Positions 36,807-47,844 are shown, numbered from the stretch's first letter. The stretch: 64,000 nucleotides of DNA from Desulfocurvibacter africanus subsp. africanus DSM 2603 (GCF_000422545.1 NZ_AULZ01000010.1:120473-184472); one strand, 5' to 3'. Numbers and translations are program-made. The notes: generated by a model not told the origin, from the sequence alone.

Positions 36807-37063
36807 GCTCGTTGCATGCTCTTTTTACGCGTAGCCATCCGCAAGGTTGCGCTGCCTTGGCGGCAATACGTTTCCAGTATGCGCTTGCATGCTGGCGGCG
36901 TACAAATATTGATATAAGTTCAATGACGTACTAGATTTTTTGGAGGAAAGAAGCTAAGAGCGCCCCTGGACTGATCATCGTTCATACGTTGTAATCATCT
37001 GCCGTGCGGAAACCTGCCGCACCAGCGCCCACCCACCATGGATTTGCCTAAGAGAAGTAAGGC

Positions 37064-38407
37064 ATGGCTGATCACATGAAGCCGGAATTCTGGCCTACCG
37101 GCTGTGCCGATAAACGCTCACGGCAGACGACCGACAAACAGCCTGCCGACGACATGCCCTCACCCGCCGACGCCACCGCAAGTGATTACAAGGCTTCCCC
37201 GGCGGCCATCCCCCCGACGAGCGTCTCCGCGGAGCCCCCTTCGCACTCCTTTCCAGAGAATCAGCATGGGCAGACAGTCCTCCTGTCGACCATTCCCGAT
37301 GGCCAAGACCATAGCCGCGACCAGAATGCCCCGCCCGCAAATCCGACATTCGCAAGTCTTTTCGGACGGGCCGTGGACGCCTTCGTGCTGGTGGATCGGC
37401 AGGGTCGCCTAACGGACGCCAACCCTGCGGCCTGTGCTTTGGTGGGCTACACACGCGCTGATCTCCTTGGGCTCGCCCTGACTGCGTTCGGAAAGCCCGT
37501 CATCCGAGGCTGGATCGGCGTCGAGGATATCTTCGGTTTCGCCGGCGAGCGCAATTTGCCCAAGCGAGCTGAAAACCAACGGGAAATCGAGCCTGCTTTC
37601 GTAGCCGACCTCCCGAACGGCCAATTGCTGTTTATCCTGCACGACGTCACCCGGCACCACCGTCTGCTGGACGCCCTGGTGGAGACCAGCCAGGCCGCCA
37701 CGGTCGCCGAAAAGGTCAAGCACGAATTCCTCTCCAACATGAGCCATGAACTGCGCACGCCCATTGGCGGCATCCTGGGCCTATCCACTCTGCTGCGGCC
37801 CAAGGTCGAGCCAGGGCATGCCCAGTACCTGGACCTGATCATCCAATCCGCCGAGAGCTTGTCCGCCATTGTCGGCGACATTCTCGAAATGGCCCGTATC
37901 GAAGCCTCCCAGGTCGCGCCCAATCCAGGGACCGTGGAACTCGCTCCCGCTCTGGCGCAGATGTTCGAGGAAATCCGACGGCAGGCGAGCGCCAAGGATC
38001 TGGAAGCGATTCTGACCATCTCTCCGCGCGTGCCGGCACAGGCCGTGCTGGCCTGGGAGCAGACCCGCAAGGCCCTGGACAATCTGCTCTCCAACGCCGT
38101 CAAATTCACGTCCAAGGGATGGGTAAACCTGTTCGTGGACCACTGCGTTGACGAGACCGGCCGCGAGTGCCTGTACTTCGCCGTGACTGATTCCGGCCTC
38201 GGCATAGCTTCCGAGGACCTGCCGCGCCTGTTCCAGCCCTTTACCCAACTTGAGCGGCCGCTTAACAAGCATACCCAAGGCACGGGCCTGGGGCTCGCCC
38301 TGGCCAAACGGCTGGCGGAGCTTGCCGGCGGCAGCATCTGGCTGGACAGTGAGCCCGGCCGGGGCAGTACATTCCATCTGCGCGTTCCCTGCGCTCCCCT
38401 TTCCTGA
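37064..38407 (+). CDS. PAS-domain sensor histidine kinase
   Basis: The 447-residue kinase has a long disordered Pro/Ser-rich start (to about 95), one PAS domain (about 100-205; GRAVDAFVLVDRQGRLTDAN), a HisKA helix with the phospho-acceptor His228 in NMSHELRTPIGG, and an HATPase domain with DNLLSNAVKF, DSGLGI and GTGLGLALAK. There is no transmembrane helix, so it senses a cytoplasmic signal. No response regulator is adjacent; its partner is unknown. The 316 bp ahead hold the fliI terminator and no other clear element. Confidence 0.88.
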   Translation: MADHMKPEFWPTGCADKRSRQTTDKQPADDMPSPADATASDYKASPAAIPPTSVSAEPPSHSFPENQHGQTVLLSTIPDGQDHSRDQNAPPANPTFASLFGRAVDAFVLVDRQGRLTDANPAACALVGYTRADLLGLALTAFGKPVIRGWIGVEDIFGFAGERNLPKRAENQREIEPAFVADLPNGQLLFILHDVTRHHRLLDALVETSQAATVAEKVKHEFLSNMSHELRTPIGGILGLSTLLRPKVEPGHAQYLDLIIQSAESLSAIVGDILEMARIEASQVAPNPGTVELAPALAQMFEEIRRQASAKDLEAILTISPRVPAQAVLAWEQTRKALDNLLSNAVKFTSKGWVNLFVDHCVDETGRECLYFAVTDSGLGIASEDLPRLFQPFTQLERPLNKHTQGTGLGLALAKRLAELAGGSIWLDSEPGRGSTFHLRVPCAPLS

Positions 38408-38553
38408 GTCGGGCAGGTCCGGGTCAGGATTCCATCCGGACCTGCTTGGCCTCCATCCCGAGCGACGCCGCAAGACGATTAGATTCACTCCCGGCCATAA
38501 GCATTGCCATGCTCCCTCTCCGCCGCAATACATAACAAGAGGTGGAGGAAAAC

Positions 38554-39984
38554 ATGGACTGGAACATCGCCAAGCACATCATTGATCGTCTCGCCCCTAC
38601 GGCCGCACTCATCGACGCACGCCGCGGCAACGCCATCGAAACGGGTCTGGCCGAAGCCGTGGCCTCGGCCGCCGGGGCCATGCGCGCGGCAGGGCTTGCC
38701 CCCGGACAGCGCCTGGCCATCGGCTGCGACCAGACGCTGTGGACCGTACTGGCTTACCTGGGCGCACAGTATGCAGGCCTGACCGCCGTGCCCGTGGAGC
38801 GCGACAAGCTATCCGTCGCCCTGGGCGACCTGGGAGCGGAAGGCGTTTGGGTACCTGATTCCGCCTGGCTCGAAGGCCTGCCCACGCCTCGCGTGGCCAG
38901 CCTCGTGGGACCGGACTCGCTGGTGGGCGCGCCAGTGCAGGCCGAACCGCGCGGCCCCGACGACCTGGCCGCGCTCATGGCCACCTCGGGCACCACGGGC
39001 CGGGCCGTGCGCTTCATCATGGTCACGCACCGCAACCTGCTGACCAATACCCGCGACATAGCCGCCAGCCAGCACCTACAGCCCGGCGATCGGGCCATGC
39101 TTATCCTGCCCATGAGCTACTGCTTCGGCGTCAGCGTGCTGCTGAGCCATCTGTGGGCCGGGGGCGACTGCGTGCTCGACTCGCGTTTCACCTACCCTGA
39201 CACGGTGCTGGCGGCCATGGACGAATACCGCTGCACGAGCTTCGCCGGAGTGCCGTCGGTCTACCGCATCCTGGACACGCGCTCGGCCCTGGCGCGCATG
39301 GAGCTGCCCCATCTGCGCCGCTTCCTGCAAGCCGGCGGCCCCCTGGACGCGCCGACCATCGAGCGCATCCGCGCGGCCAAGCCGGGCGTGGCCTTCTACG
39401 TCATGTACGGCGCCACCGAAGCCACGGCGCGCATCACCACCCTGGACCCGGCCCTGTACGAGAACAAGAAGGGCAGCGTCGGCCGGGCCATCGGCCAACT
39501 CACCTTGCGCATCCACGAACCGGACAAGCACGGGATCGGCGAGGTCATGGTCAGCGGAGACTCGATCACGCCGGGCTACTGGTGCTGCGAGCGGCAAGAG
39601 ACGGTGCTCATGGAGGACGGCTGGCTGCGCACGGGCGATCTTGGTTTGCTGGACGAGGACGGCTGCCTGTGGATCAAGGGCCGCAGCAAGGATATCGTCA
39701 AGGTCAAGGGCCTGCGCGTGTCCCTGCAGGAGGTAGACGCCATTGTGAACAACGTGCCCGGAGTCCTGTCAGCCGCGGCCTGTGGCGTGCCGCACACCCT
39801 GGCGGGCGAGGCTCTGGCCGTTTTCGCCGTAGTGCGCGAGCACACCGAAGAGCTGCGCGGCGAGATCCGCAAGGCCCTGCCTCTGCAATGGGTCGTGGAC
39901 AGAATATGCTTCGTGCCCGAGCTGCCGCTTACCCCCAGCGGCAAGGTCGTGCGCGGGAGGCTCGCGGAACTGGGCGGCACATAG
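38554..39984 (+). CDS. AMP-forming acyl-CoA synthetase/ligase
   Basis: The 476-residue protein belongs to the adenylate-forming superfamily: core motif MATSGTTGRAVRF, YGATEATAR, the hinge WLRTGDLGLLDEDGCLWIKGR and C-terminal lysine motif LTPSGKVVRG. It is slightly short compared with typical acyl-CoA synthetases (500-550). Its substrate acid cannot be read from the sequence. ATG 38554 has GGAGGA 5 bp ahead. Twelve bases after its stop begins repeat copy 2. Confidence 0.87.
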   Translation: MDWNIAKHIIDRLAPTAALIDARRGNAIETGLAEAVASAAGAMRAAGLAPGQRLAIGCDQTLWTVLAYLGAQYAGLTAVPVERDKLSVALGDLGAEGVWVPDSAWLEGLPTPRVASLVGPDSLVGAPVQAEPRGPDDLAALMATSGTTGRAVRFIMVTHRNLLTNTRDIAASQHLQPGDRAMLILPMSYCFGVSVLLSHLWAGGDCVLDSRFTYPDTVLAAMDEYRCTSFAGVPSVYRILDTRSALARMELPHLRRFLQAGGPLDAPTIERIRAAKPGVAFYVMYGATEATARITTLDPALYENKKGSVGRAIGQLTLRIHEPDKHGIGEVMVSGDSITPGYWCCERQETVLMEDGWLRTGDLGLLDEDGCLWIKGRSKDIVKVKGLRVSLQEVDAIVNNVPGVLSAAACGVPHTLAGEALAVFAVVREHTEELRGEIRKALPLQWVVDRICFVPELPLTPSGKVVRGRLAELGGT

Positions 39985-39995
39985 GGACGGCCTCC

Positions 39996-40123
39996 TAGAG
40001 CAGATCGCTTTTAAGACGCCCGCTCCGGCGTTGACGGCGCAAGTGAATTGCGCCTACGCCTACGCGGCAGCAAGCCATGCCGACGCATGACTTGCAGAGC
40101 ATTTTCAAAAGCAAAATGCTCTA
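39996..40123 (-). repeat. 128-bp MITE-like element, copy 2
   Basis: This is the reverse complement of the elements at 16311 and 61975. Ends are TAGAGCAGATCGCTTTT on the left and AAAAGCAAAATGCTCTA on the right. It lies between two convergent genes, eight bases from the stop of the hybrid kinase. It contains the same internal hairpins and no transposase. Confidence 0.87.
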
Positions 40124-40131
40124 GCGCCTGG

Positions 40132-42342
40132 CTAGGTTTCGAGCTTCTTCCGCTCGGCCAGGATGCGCGCAAGGCTGCGACGCAGTTCGTCCATGTCCAA
40201 GGGCTTGCTCAGGTAGTCATCCATGCCTGCGGCCATGACGCGCTCGCGATCCTCTTTCATGGCATAGGCCGTGAGCGCGATGATGGGCACATGGGCCTTA
40301 TCGGGCTTTTCCAAGCTCCTGATGCGCCGGGTGGCCTCCAGGCCGTCCAGCTCGGGCATCTGCACGTCCATGAGCACCACATCGAAATCCTGTCGCTCCA
40401 GCAGGTCCAGAGCCTCGCAGCCGTTGGTCGCAGTGGTGACCGTGTGCCCCTCGCCTGACAGGAAGAAGGTCACGAACTCTCGGTTGAGCTGCTCGTCCTC
40501 GGCCAGCAGGATGCGCAAGGGCGGCACCTCGACCACTTCGGGCGGCTCGGGCTGCCAGGGGCAGAACTCGCCTCCGGCGGCCTCGAAGCGCGCCGTGAAG
40601 CAGAACTCGCTGCCTTGGCCGCGCTCGCTCTCTACCCAAATATCTCCGCCCATGCGCTCCACCAGGCGCCTGCTGATGGACAGGCCCAGGCCCGTGCCCT
40701 GGTGGCGTTTGGCATAGGTCGTGTCGAGTTGACTAAATGGCTTGAACAGATCCTTCTGCCGGTTCTTGGGAATGCCGATGCCCGTGTCCTTGACCGAAAA
40801 GTACAGCAGCCCCGTCTCGCCTTTCTCCGGCTGACGGACCGAGATGGTGATGTGCCCGCGCTCGGTGAACTTGAGCGAGTTGCCCACAAGGTTGCGCAGC
40901 ACCTGCAGCAGACGGTCGGGATCGCCTCGCATACACGCGGGAACGTCGGGCTCGACATAAGCGGCCAGATCAAGCCCCTTGGCTTGGGCCAAGGCCGTGA
41001 ATTCCTCCACGCAGGCGCAGACTACCCATTCGGGCGAGAAGTCCTTCGCGCGGAACTCCAAACCCTTGGCCTCGATCTTGGACATGTCCAGGATGTCGTT
41101 GACGATGGACAGCAGCGACCTCGCAGCGTTCTCGATGCGCCGCAACTGCTCGGCCTGATTGCCGCGCCGTTCGCTTGCCAGGGCCATCTTGGCCGTGCCG
41201 ATGACGCCCGCGATGGGCGTGCGTATCTCGTGGCTCATATTGGCCAGGAACTCGGACTTGACCCGGTTGGACCGCCGCGCCTGACGCACCGCGTTCTCCA
41301 GACGCAGTTTGGTCGCCACCTCGCTGGACACGTCACGGAAAAAAACGCAAACAAGTTTGCGGCCAAAGCTTTCGAAGCTCGCGGCCGAAATTTCCGAATG
41401 AAAGGTGGAGCCGTCCTTGCGCCGCTGTCTGGCCCTGGTGAGCGGCAGAGTCCCTTTGGCCATGAGCTCGTCGAAGCTTTCCTGGGCACGCTTCGGGCTG
41501 GCCGTAAGCGCCAGGGAGGGCAGGCCGAGCATCTCTTCGCGGGTGTAACCGAACAGAGCCAAGGCCGCGGGGTTGGCATCCACCACCGTGGAGTTTTGCG
41601 TATCCATGATTACGATGGCGTCCAGGGCGCTGTCGAAAAGCTTGCGGTAGTTTTCTTCACGCTCCGCAAGCCTGCGCTCGGTCTTGCGCCGGTCCGTTAT
41701 GTCAATGCCCGTCATCCACCAGGCCCAGCCCGGCACCGATGCTTTCCCCGATACTCTTGTCAGCAGCACGTTGCGCATCGTGCCGTCCTTGGCCCGGAAT
41801 GTCTGTTCCACCTCCTGCAATTCGACCCACGGAAAGTTCACGCACTTCCCATCGCCCGGCAGGCAGCCCTTGCCGCGACAGAGCATGTCTTCCTTGCCGG
41901 AAGTGCCCAGCATCTCCCGCGCGGAGTAGCCCGTGACCCGCTCGCACTCCCTGTTCCAATATACGATGCCGCCCGATGCGTCATGGGCGTGAATCATGAC
42001 CGGCATGGCCTCCACCACCCCTCGCAGCCGGTGCTCCTCCTCTGACCTGCGCTCGGCCGCCTCTCTGAGCCTGTCCAGCAGCGGACCGATATGTGCGATG
42101 CCTACAAGCAGAAGCACGGAAACCGCCAGCATGGCGATATTGGCGCTTACTTCCAAAGAAGGGTGAAACGGCGACTGCCGGTATATAACCAGGTCGATGG
42201 TGCGATTGACGGCCATGATCAGCATGGCTGCGGCCAGGAGCCACCAACCAAGCCCGGCCTTGCTTCGCCGGCCCTGCCGAATGGCCAGCAGTGCGGCGAC
42301 GAGTTGAACAGCTATCGACAACGCCAGCAGAAACACGCCCAT
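40132..42342 (-). CDS. Membrane hybrid sensor histidine kinase
   Basis: The 736-residue protein has three N-terminal transmembrane helices (within 1-95), two PAS domains (about 105-230 and 235-350, the first Cys-rich: [13 protein letters not shown]), a HisKA domain with His371 in [12 protein letters not shown], an HATPase domain ([14 protein letters not shown]), and a C-terminal receiver with phospho-Asp659 in [14 protein letters not shown] phosphorelay through a separate HPt protein is expected. The cysteines in the first PAS domain might bind a metal or sense redox, which is inference. Confidence 0.9.
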   Translation of the reverse strand: MGVFLLALSIAVQLVAALLAIRQGRRSKAGLGWWLLAAAMLIMAVNRTIDLVIYRQSPFHPSLEVSANIAMLAVSVLLLVGIAHIGPLLDRLREAAERRSEEEHRLRGVVEAMPVMIHAHDASGGIVYWNRECERVTGYSAREMLGTSGKEDMLCRGKGCLPGDGKCVNFPWVELQEVEQTFRAKDGTMRNVLLTRVSGKASVPGWAWWMTGIDITDRRKTERRLAEREENYRKLFDSALDAIVIMDTQNSTVVDANPAALALFGYTREEMLGLPSLALTASPKRAQESFDELMAKGTLPLTRARQRRKDGSTFHSEISAASFESFGRKLVCVFFRDVSSEVATKLRLENAVRQARRSNRVKSEFLANMSHEIRTPIAGVIGTAKMALASERRGNQAEQLRRIENAARSLLSIVNDILDMSKIEAKGLEFRAKDFSPEWVVCACVEEFTALAQAKGLDLAAYVEPDVPACMRGDPDRLLQVLRNLVGNSLKFTERGHITISVRQPEKGETGLLYFSVKDTGIGIPKNRQKDLFKPFSQLDTTYAKRHQGTGLGLSISRRLVERMGGDIWVESERGQGSEFCFTARFEAAGGEFCPWQPEPPEVVEVPPLRILLAEDEQLNREFVTFFLSGEGHTVTTATNGCEALDLLERQDFDVVLMDVQMPELDGLEATRRIRSLEKPDKAHVPIIALTAYAMKEDRERVMAAGMDDYLSKPLDMDELRRSLARILAERKKLET

Positions 42343-42778
42343 AAATCGGCTCCTCTACGCCTGATCCTCTATTTTTAGCCCTTACGCCCTTTGCTGTACG
42401 GCGACAATCAGACGAGAGAATGAATGATCAGGCTTTGCGATATTCGCTTCGATTAGACGCAATCCGCACGACAATACTTGAAAATGGACTTAACTGGTCA
42501 GCGACAGCCGCCGAACCCAATGGCGGCGCAGCGTCCGTGCATGATGGTCGACTTTGTCCGAGCTTGCCGGAAACTTGTCCGCCTCTTGCACAAAGTAGGG
42601 ACCACGCTTTCTCATAACCTTGACCTCATGCAGACCGCGCATACACTACGCAGCAGTGATTCAGACATACGGCCGCGTCATACGACCTCCCGGACAATTT
42701 GCCAGCATGGCGTTTCCTGCTACACTTGCTTTGTCAACGGCAACGCACGGCCGCCCCGGGCGGCCATTCTGGAGGAGC
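42343..42778. other. Intergenic region before cbiA
   Basis: About 435 bp between divergent genes. I looked for a cobalamin riboswitch because cobalamin genes follow, but saw no B12-box-like sequence. A GC hairpin (GGCCGCCCCGGGCGGCC) lies at 42748-42764, just ahead of the cbiA ribosome site, and may affect its translation. No gene is supported. Confidence 0.45.
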
Positions 42779-44152
42779 ATGGCCAAGGGAATCGTCATCG
42801 CCGGCACGCACAGCGGCTGCGGCAAGACCACAGTTACACTGGCGCTCATGGCCGCCTTGCGGCGCAAGGGACTGGTCGTCCAGCCCTTCAAGGTCGGGCC
42901 GGACTTCATCGATCCGGGACACCATGCCCTTGCCGCAGGCCGGCAAAGCCACAACCTGGACGGATGGATGTGCGGCCGGCGCGCCGTGCAGGATGTCTTC
43001 GCCCGCCATGCCTGGGATGCGGACATCGCCGTGGCGGAGGGCGTCATGGGTCTGTATGACGGTTTCTCACCAATATCCGAACAAGGTTCCACGGCTGAAA
43101 TCGCCAAGTGGCTCAAGCTGCCCGTGCTCCTGGTTGTCGACGCGCGCTCGATGGCCCGCTCCGCGGCGGCTCTGGTCAAAGGATTTGCCGAGTTCGACCC
43201 GTTCCTGAACTTGGCGGGCGTAGCTTTCAACCGTGCAGGCAGCGAGAACCACGCGAAGCTCCTTGCCGAGGCCATGACCCTGGCGCCTAACGTGCCTTTG
43301 GCCGGCGTTCTGCGCCGCCGCGAAGGCCTTGCGACGCCTTCGCGACATCTGGGGTTGGTCACGGCCTGCGAAGCGCCTCTTTCGCCCGCGACCCTGGAAA
43401 AGCTGGCCGACTGGATTGAACAGGGCCTGGACCTGAACCGATTGGTGGCCAACCTGCCGCACCTGGCCATCTACCCCCCCGACGACCCGGACCTTCCCGA
43501 GCCGCGCGCCGCCATAGGCGTGGCCTGGGACAAGGCCTTCTGCTTCTACTATGATGAAAATCTGCGTTTGTTGCGCGAGAGCGGGGCGCGACTGATCTAC
43601 TTCTCGCCCATGGAGGATCAGGCGCTGCCACAGGGGCTGCACGGCCTGTATCTAGGCGGCGGCTATCCCGAGGTACATGCCCGCGCCCTGGCCCAGAACA
43701 GGTCCATGCGCCGCGACATCCGCGACTTCTGCCGCTCGGGCCGGCCCGTGCTGGCCGAATGCGGCGGCTTTATGTACCTCATGGACGCGCTCGTCGGTGA
43801 GCACGGCCAGAACTTCCCCATGGCCGGGGTACTCCCCTTCACGGCATCCATGAACGAACGCTTCGCGGCCCTGGGCTACAGAGAGGTAACCCTCGCGCGC
43901 GACTGTCCCTTGGGTCCGGCCGGTCTCAAGGTCCGCGGCCACGAATTCCACTACTCGTCCATCCCCGACGGGGCCTATGCCGGCGCAGGGCTGTACATCG
44001 TCTCGGACCGCCACGGCTCCCTGTCCAGGCCCGAGGGCTTTACCGAGGGCAATGTCGTGGCCTCGTACATCCACCTGCACTTCGGCAGCAATCCGAGCTT
44101 GGCCCCGCGTTTCGTGGACGCCTGCGCCGGCGCTGTTCCCGCAAGCCAGTGA
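42779..44152 (+). CDS. cbiA: Cobyrinic acid a,c-diamide synthase
   Basis: The 457-residue amidase has an N-terminal P-loop (AGTHSGCGKTT), the VGPDFIDPGHH and EGVMGLYDG blocks, and a C-terminal glutamine-amidotransferase domain with nucleophile Cys in VLAECGGFMYL and the distal VVASYIHLHF histidine motif. It amidates the a and c side chains of cobyrinate (CbiA in the anaerobic route, CobB in the aerobic). ATG 42779 has GGAGGAG directly ahead; open sequence upstream is not conserved. It overlaps cbiD by four bases. Confidence 0.94.
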   Translation: MAKGIVIAGTHSGCGKTTVTLALMAALRRKGLVVQPFKVGPDFIDPGHHALAAGRQSHNLDGWMCGRRAVQDVFARHAWDADIAVAEGVMGLYDGFSPISEQGSTAEIAKWLKLPVLLVVDARSMARSAAALVKGFAEFDPFLNLAGVAFNRAGSENHAKLLAEAMTLAPNVPLAGVLRRREGLATPSRHLGLVTACEAPLSPATLEKLADWIEQGLDLNRLVANLPHLAIYPPDDPDLPEPRAAIGVAWDKAFCFYYDENLRLLRESGARLIYFSPMEDQALPQGLHGLYLGGGYPEVHARALAQNRSMRRDIRDFCRSGRPVLAECGGFMYLMDALVGEHGQNFPMAGVLPFTASMNERFAALGYREVTLARDCPLGPAGLKVRGHEFHYSSIPDGAYAGAGLYIVSDRHGSLSRPEGFTEGNVVASYIHLHFGSNPSLAPRFVDACAGAVPASQ

Positions 44153-45258
44153 CGCGAACCCTGCGCGAAGGATTCACCACGGGCACGGCCGCGGCGGCGG
44201 CGGCCAAGGCCGCCGCGCTCCATCTGCTCACGGGCGCGACCCCGGAACACGTGGACGTACCTCTGCCGGCGGGCGGACGGCTGCGCATCGCCATAGCCAC
44301 CTGTCGGAGCGAAGGTTCTGGCGCTCGCGCGACTGTCATCAAGGACGGCGGCGACGACCCGGATGCAACGCACGGCGCGGCCATCGAGTGTCTTATAGTA
44401 CTGAACGAATGGGGATCGTGCGCTGAGATCGATGTCACGGGCGGTCGCGGCGTGGGTATGGTCACCCGGCCCGGCCTGCCAGTGCCGCCCGGTCAGCCCG
44501 CCATCAACCCGGCCCCGCGCCGCCAGATCGCTGACTCGTTGCGTGAGGCCATGGAAGCAGCCGACTTCAGAGGCTCGGCCCGTGTGCTGGTGGAAGTTCC
44601 AGACGGCGAGGCCATTGCCAGGCGCACGCTCAACCCGCGCCTGGGCATCCTGGGCGGCATCTCTATTCTGGGCACGCGCGGCACGGTGCGACCTTACAGC
44701 CATGAGGCCTGGGCCGCCACGGTCAGCCAGAGTCTGGACGTGGCCCGCGCCGCCGGACTAAGCGAGGCCTGCTGTTCGACCGGCGGCCGCAGTGAGCGTC
44801 TGCTCATGGCCCTGCGGCCCGACCTGCCCGAAGTAGCCTTCATCCAGGCCGCGGACCACTTCGCCCACGCCATGTCCGAGGCCGGCCGCAAGGGTGTCAC
44901 CCGCGTAACCTGGGGCGTGTTCTTCGGCAAGCTGGTCAAGCAGGCTCAGGGCCTGCCCCAAACGCACGCGCGCAACGCGCCCACGGACATGCGCCAACTG
45001 GCCGACCTGTGTGCGACGCTGGGCGCTTCGGCCGTCAGCGTGGACTCCGTGGCCAAGGCCAACACGGCCATGCACGCCCTGGACATCCTGCGGCCCGAAC
45101 CCGCCCTGCCCGTCATCCTACAGGAGTTGTGTCGTCTGGCGGCGCACCACGCGCGAAGCTTCGCCGGGACCGATATGGAAGTCCGGCATGTACTGTTCTC
45201 GCTGGAAGGCGAGTTGCTGGCGCAATGGCCGAACCGGATAGAGGCTAGAGCCTATTGA
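44149..45258 (+). CDS. cbiD: Cobalt-precorrin-5B C1-methyltransferase
   Basis: The 369-residue protein matches CbiD: the N-terminal TLREGFTTGTAAAAAAKAA motif, VTGGRGVGMVTRPGLP, INPAPRRQI and the GILGGISILGTRG block. It methylates C1 in the anaerobic cobalamin pathway, supporting an anaerobic host. It starts with GTG overlapping the cbiA stop (GTGA), so the two are coupled. Only these two cobalamin genes are here. Confidence 0.95.
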   Translation: MTRTLREGFTTGTAAAAAAKAAALHLLTGATPEHVDVPLPAGGRLRIAIATCRSEGSGARATVIKDGGDDPDATHGAAIECLIVLNEWGSCAEIDVTGGRGVGMVTRPGLPVPPGQPAINPAPRRQIADSLREAMEAADFRGSARVLVEVPDGEAIARRTLNPRLGILGGISILGTRGTVRPYSHEAWAATVSQSLDVARAAGLSEACCSTGGRSERLLMALRPDLPEVAFIQAADHFAHAMSEAGRKGVTRVTWGVFFGKLVKQAQGLPQTHARNAPTDMRQLADLCATLGASAVSVDSVAKANTAMHALDILRPEPALPVILQELCRLAAHHARSFAGTDMEVRHVLFSLEGELLAQWPNRIEARAY

Positions 45259-45465
45259 ACACTGCTTGGAGTTTTTGCGAACGGCTGATGTAAGGGGTAT
45301 TCCGGGTAAGTTTCGATGCCGAAGAGCTTATGCCCCCGGATCGGCTATTTCCTGAGACCTTATGCTTTCCTGCCTTGCTCGCTTCCCGTGCTCTGGTCTT
45401 CAGACAGAATTCTTCAGGCCGTTGGTAACACGCGTTAGATCGAATCGCACTTCATCCAGCCCTCG

Positions 45466-46836
45466 TCAGATGCCGTACTTGCGCATGCGCCGCCATAGCG
45501 TGGTGCGGTTGATACCCAGTTGCGCGGCGGTCTGGAGAATGGACCAGTCATTTTCGGACAGGGCCTGGAGCAACAGGTCCCGCTCGCGCTCCAGCAAGCT
45601 GCCGCCCTGGGCACGCTCGACTTCGGGCAAGCGCTGAGCCGCTTGGCCCGGACAAGTCGGATGGCCCGGATGGGACATTGGAGCGGTCGGAGCCGGATGG
45701 ACCGCCATCTGGGGCGGAAAATGGGCGGGCGTGAGCGTGGTGCCGTCGCTCAGGATCACGGCGTGCTCCATGAGATGCTTGAGTTCGCGCACGTTGCCGG
45801 GAAAGGAGTAGGCGGACAGCAGCCGCTTGGCGGATTCGTCCAGGTGTGTGGCCCGCTTGGCGTAGCGCTCGGCCGCGCGGGCCAGGAACAGCTCGGCCAG
45901 GGGCACGATGTCCGCGCTTCGCTCGCGCAGGGGCGGGATGTGCAACTCCACTACCCGCAGCCGATAGTAAAGGTCGGAGCGGAAGAGGCCCTCGGTCGTG
46001 CGTCGAGCCAGATCCAGGTTGCTGGCGGCCACCACGCGCACGTTGACCGAAACCGGCTTGGTGGCGCCCAGGGGATAGAAACGGCGCTCTTCCAGAGCCT
46101 GCAGAAGCTTGGCCTGCAGGTCGGACGGCAAATCGCCGATCTCGTCCAGGAAGATGGTCCCGCCCTGGGCCAGTTCGAACATGCCAGGCTTGTCGGCGCG
46201 GGCATCGGTGAACGCGCCCTTCTTGTAGCCGAACAGCTCGGATTCCAGGAGCTTGTCGGGCAGGGCCGCGCAGTTGACGCCCACGAATGGTCCGACGCGC
46301 CGGCGGCTCAGGTCGTGCAGCGCCTTGGCCAGCAAGCCCTTGCCCGTGCCGGTTTCGCCCGTGAGCAGCACCGAGGCGTCCGTTGGCGCGACCATGCGCA
46401 GGATGTCCAGGAGCTGCAGCATGAGCGGATGGCGGAATACCAGGCGACGCAGAGGATCGTCAGCCGGCGTGTCCGTGCCGGCCTGATCCGCCAGAACCTC
46501 GCGAAAGCACAGCACACCCATGGTCCGCTCGCCGCTGCCCGTGAAGGGCGCGGCGGAGATTTCCAAGGCCACGCGGCGGTTGTCGCGGGTCAGGAAATGC
46601 ACCTGACGCCTGGAAACCCTGTCGCCGGAGACCAAGGCCTGCTGCAGCGGGCAGCGTGCATTGCAAAACTCGGTATGGAAAATCTCCGAACATTTGCAGC
46701 CTAAGGCTTCCTTGCGGGTGAAACCGGTGATGCGTTCGGCTTCCCGGTTGAAGAGCAACACGTTCCAGCCTTCGTCCACGACGAAGAAGCCGAAGCCCAA
46801 GGCATCGAAGACGCCGGTGGATTCCGTCAGGCGCAT
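45466..46836 (-). CDS. Sigma-54-dependent activator with PAS domain
   Basis: The 456-residue protein has an N-terminal PAS domain with a [16 protein letters not shown] cysteine cluster (about 43-70), a AAA+ domain (Walker A GETGTGKG, Walker [11 protein letters not shown]) and a Fis-type HTH ([18 protein letters not shown]). The sigma-54 contact loop reads GAFTDA rather than the canonical GAFTGA. ATG 46836 (MRLTES) has GAGGAG six bases ahead and is preferred over the upstream ATG. It is followed by the MinD/ORP cluster on the same strand upstream, but its targets are unknown; the Cys-rich PAS may sense redox or metal. Confidence 0.88.
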   Translation of the reverse strand: MRLTESTGVFDALGFGFFVVDEGWNVLLFNREAERITGFTRKEALGCKCSEIFHTEFCNARCPLQQALVSGDRVSRRQVHFLTRDNRRVALEISAAPFTGSGERTMGVLCFREVLADQAGTDTPADDPLRRLVFRHPLMLQLLDILRMVAPTDASVLLTGETGTGKGLLAKALHDLSRRRVGPFVGVNCAALPDKLLESELFGYKKGAFTDARADKPGMFELAQGGTIFLDEIGDLPSDLQAKLLQALEERRFYPLGATKPVSVNVRVVAASNLDLARRTTEGLFRSDLYYRLRVVELHIPPLRERSADIVPLAELFLARAAERYAKRATHLDESAKRLLSAYSFPGNVRELKHLMEHAVILSDGTTLTPAHFPPQMAVHPAPTAPMSHPGHPTCPGQAAQRLPEVERAQGGSLLERERDLLLQALSENDWSILQTAAQLGINRTTLWRRMRKYGI

Positions 46837-46962
46837 GGGCTGCTCCTCATTGCAGGATGCGAACAACAATTACCCCGGCAGCCGGGGAATGATTTCCCCG
46901 GCCCCGTAGGATTTCGCTTACCATGACTTGGCCTAAACGCCAGCATTGCCTTTTCGTAGCGA

Positions 46963-47844
46963 CTATAAATGCACCAGAGCGGTCTTTTCCAACGTTTCGC
47001 GCATCAGATCCCAGATAGCCTCGAAGCGGGGCTTCTGACTCCGCGGGTCAAACTCGACCACACTTTGGCCGGCAAGCTGGGCCTTGGTAAACACCGGGTC
47101 ATAGGGGATCTCACCTACCAGGGGCAGGCCGCATTCGGAGCAGAAGTCCCTTATCTCCCGTAAGCGATCACTGCTCAGGTCGGCCTTGTTGACCAGCACG
47201 AGGCAGGGAATTCGGAAATGGCGAGCCAGTTCATGCACCCGCCGCAGGTCGTGCAGGGCCGAAACCGTGGGTTCGGCCACGAGCAGGGCCAGGTCCGCGC
47301 CGGTCAGGGAGGCGATGACCGGGCAACCGATGCCCGGCGAGCCGTCCACAAGCACGTGCGCGCAGCCCTCCTGCACGGCCAGCTCGTTGGCCCGGCGGCG
47401 CACCGTGGTCACCAGCCGGCCCGAGTTTTCGGCCCCTGGCTTGAGCATGGCGTGGACCATGGCGCCGAAGCGCGTGCGGGACTCGTACAACCATCCGCAG
47501 TGGCGCGGTTCCATCTTGATGGCCCCCACCGGGCAGATGAAGGCGCACAGCCCGCACCCCTCGCAATGCTCAGCCAGGATGCGCGGCTCCATCGTTATGG
47601 CCTCGAAGCGGCATCTGGACTGGCAGAGCAGGCACTGCGTGCATTCGTCCGCCTCGATGCGCGCCAATTCGCCGCTTATGAAGTCCTGGGTGAAAATGGC
47701 TTGCGGCTTGGCGATCAGGTGCAGGTCCGCCGCGTCCACATCGCAGTCGGCCAGGATCTTGGAAGGCATGACCGTGGCCAGCCCCAATACGATGCTGGTC
47801 TTGCCCGTGCCGCCCTTGCCGCTCAGTACGACGATCTGACTCAT
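46963..47844 (-). CDS. MinD-like ATPase with inserted ferredoxin domain (ORP cluster)
   Basis: The 293-residue protein has a deviant Walker A (SGKGGTGKTS) and, inserted at about 65-110, two ferredoxin motifs (CTQCLLCQSRC, CEGCGLCAFICP). The second half holds GSPGIGCPV and LLVAEPTVSALHDLRR of the MinD/ParA fold. It corresponds to one of the two P-loop ATPases of the orange-protein (ORP) cluster of D. vulgaris (DVU2103/DVU2104 type). It overlaps the next gene by four bases. Role in Fe-S or Mo-Cu cluster handling is inferred. Confidence 0.9.
   Translation of the reverse strand: MSQIVVLSGKGGTGKTSIVLGLATVMPSKILADCDVDAADLHLIAKPQAIFTQDFISGELARIEADECTQCLLCQSRCRFEAITMEPRILAEHCEGCGLCAFICPVGAIKMEPRHCGWLYESRTRFGAMVHAMLKPGAENSGRLVTTVRRRANELAVQEGCAHVLVDGSPGIGCPVIASLTGADLALLVAEPTVSALHDLRRVHELARHFRIPCLVLVNKADLSSDRLREIRDFCSECGLPLVGEIPYDPVFTKAQLAGQSVVEFDPRSQKPRFEAIWDLMRETLEKTALVHL

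Noticed and set aside
39996..40123. CRISPR-like or tandem array from the repeated hairpins
   Set aside because: Copies are dispersed singly and no spacer structure exists.
42343..42778. Cobalamin riboswitch before cbiA
   Set aside because: No B12-box-like sequence or typical multi-stem pattern could be found by eye.
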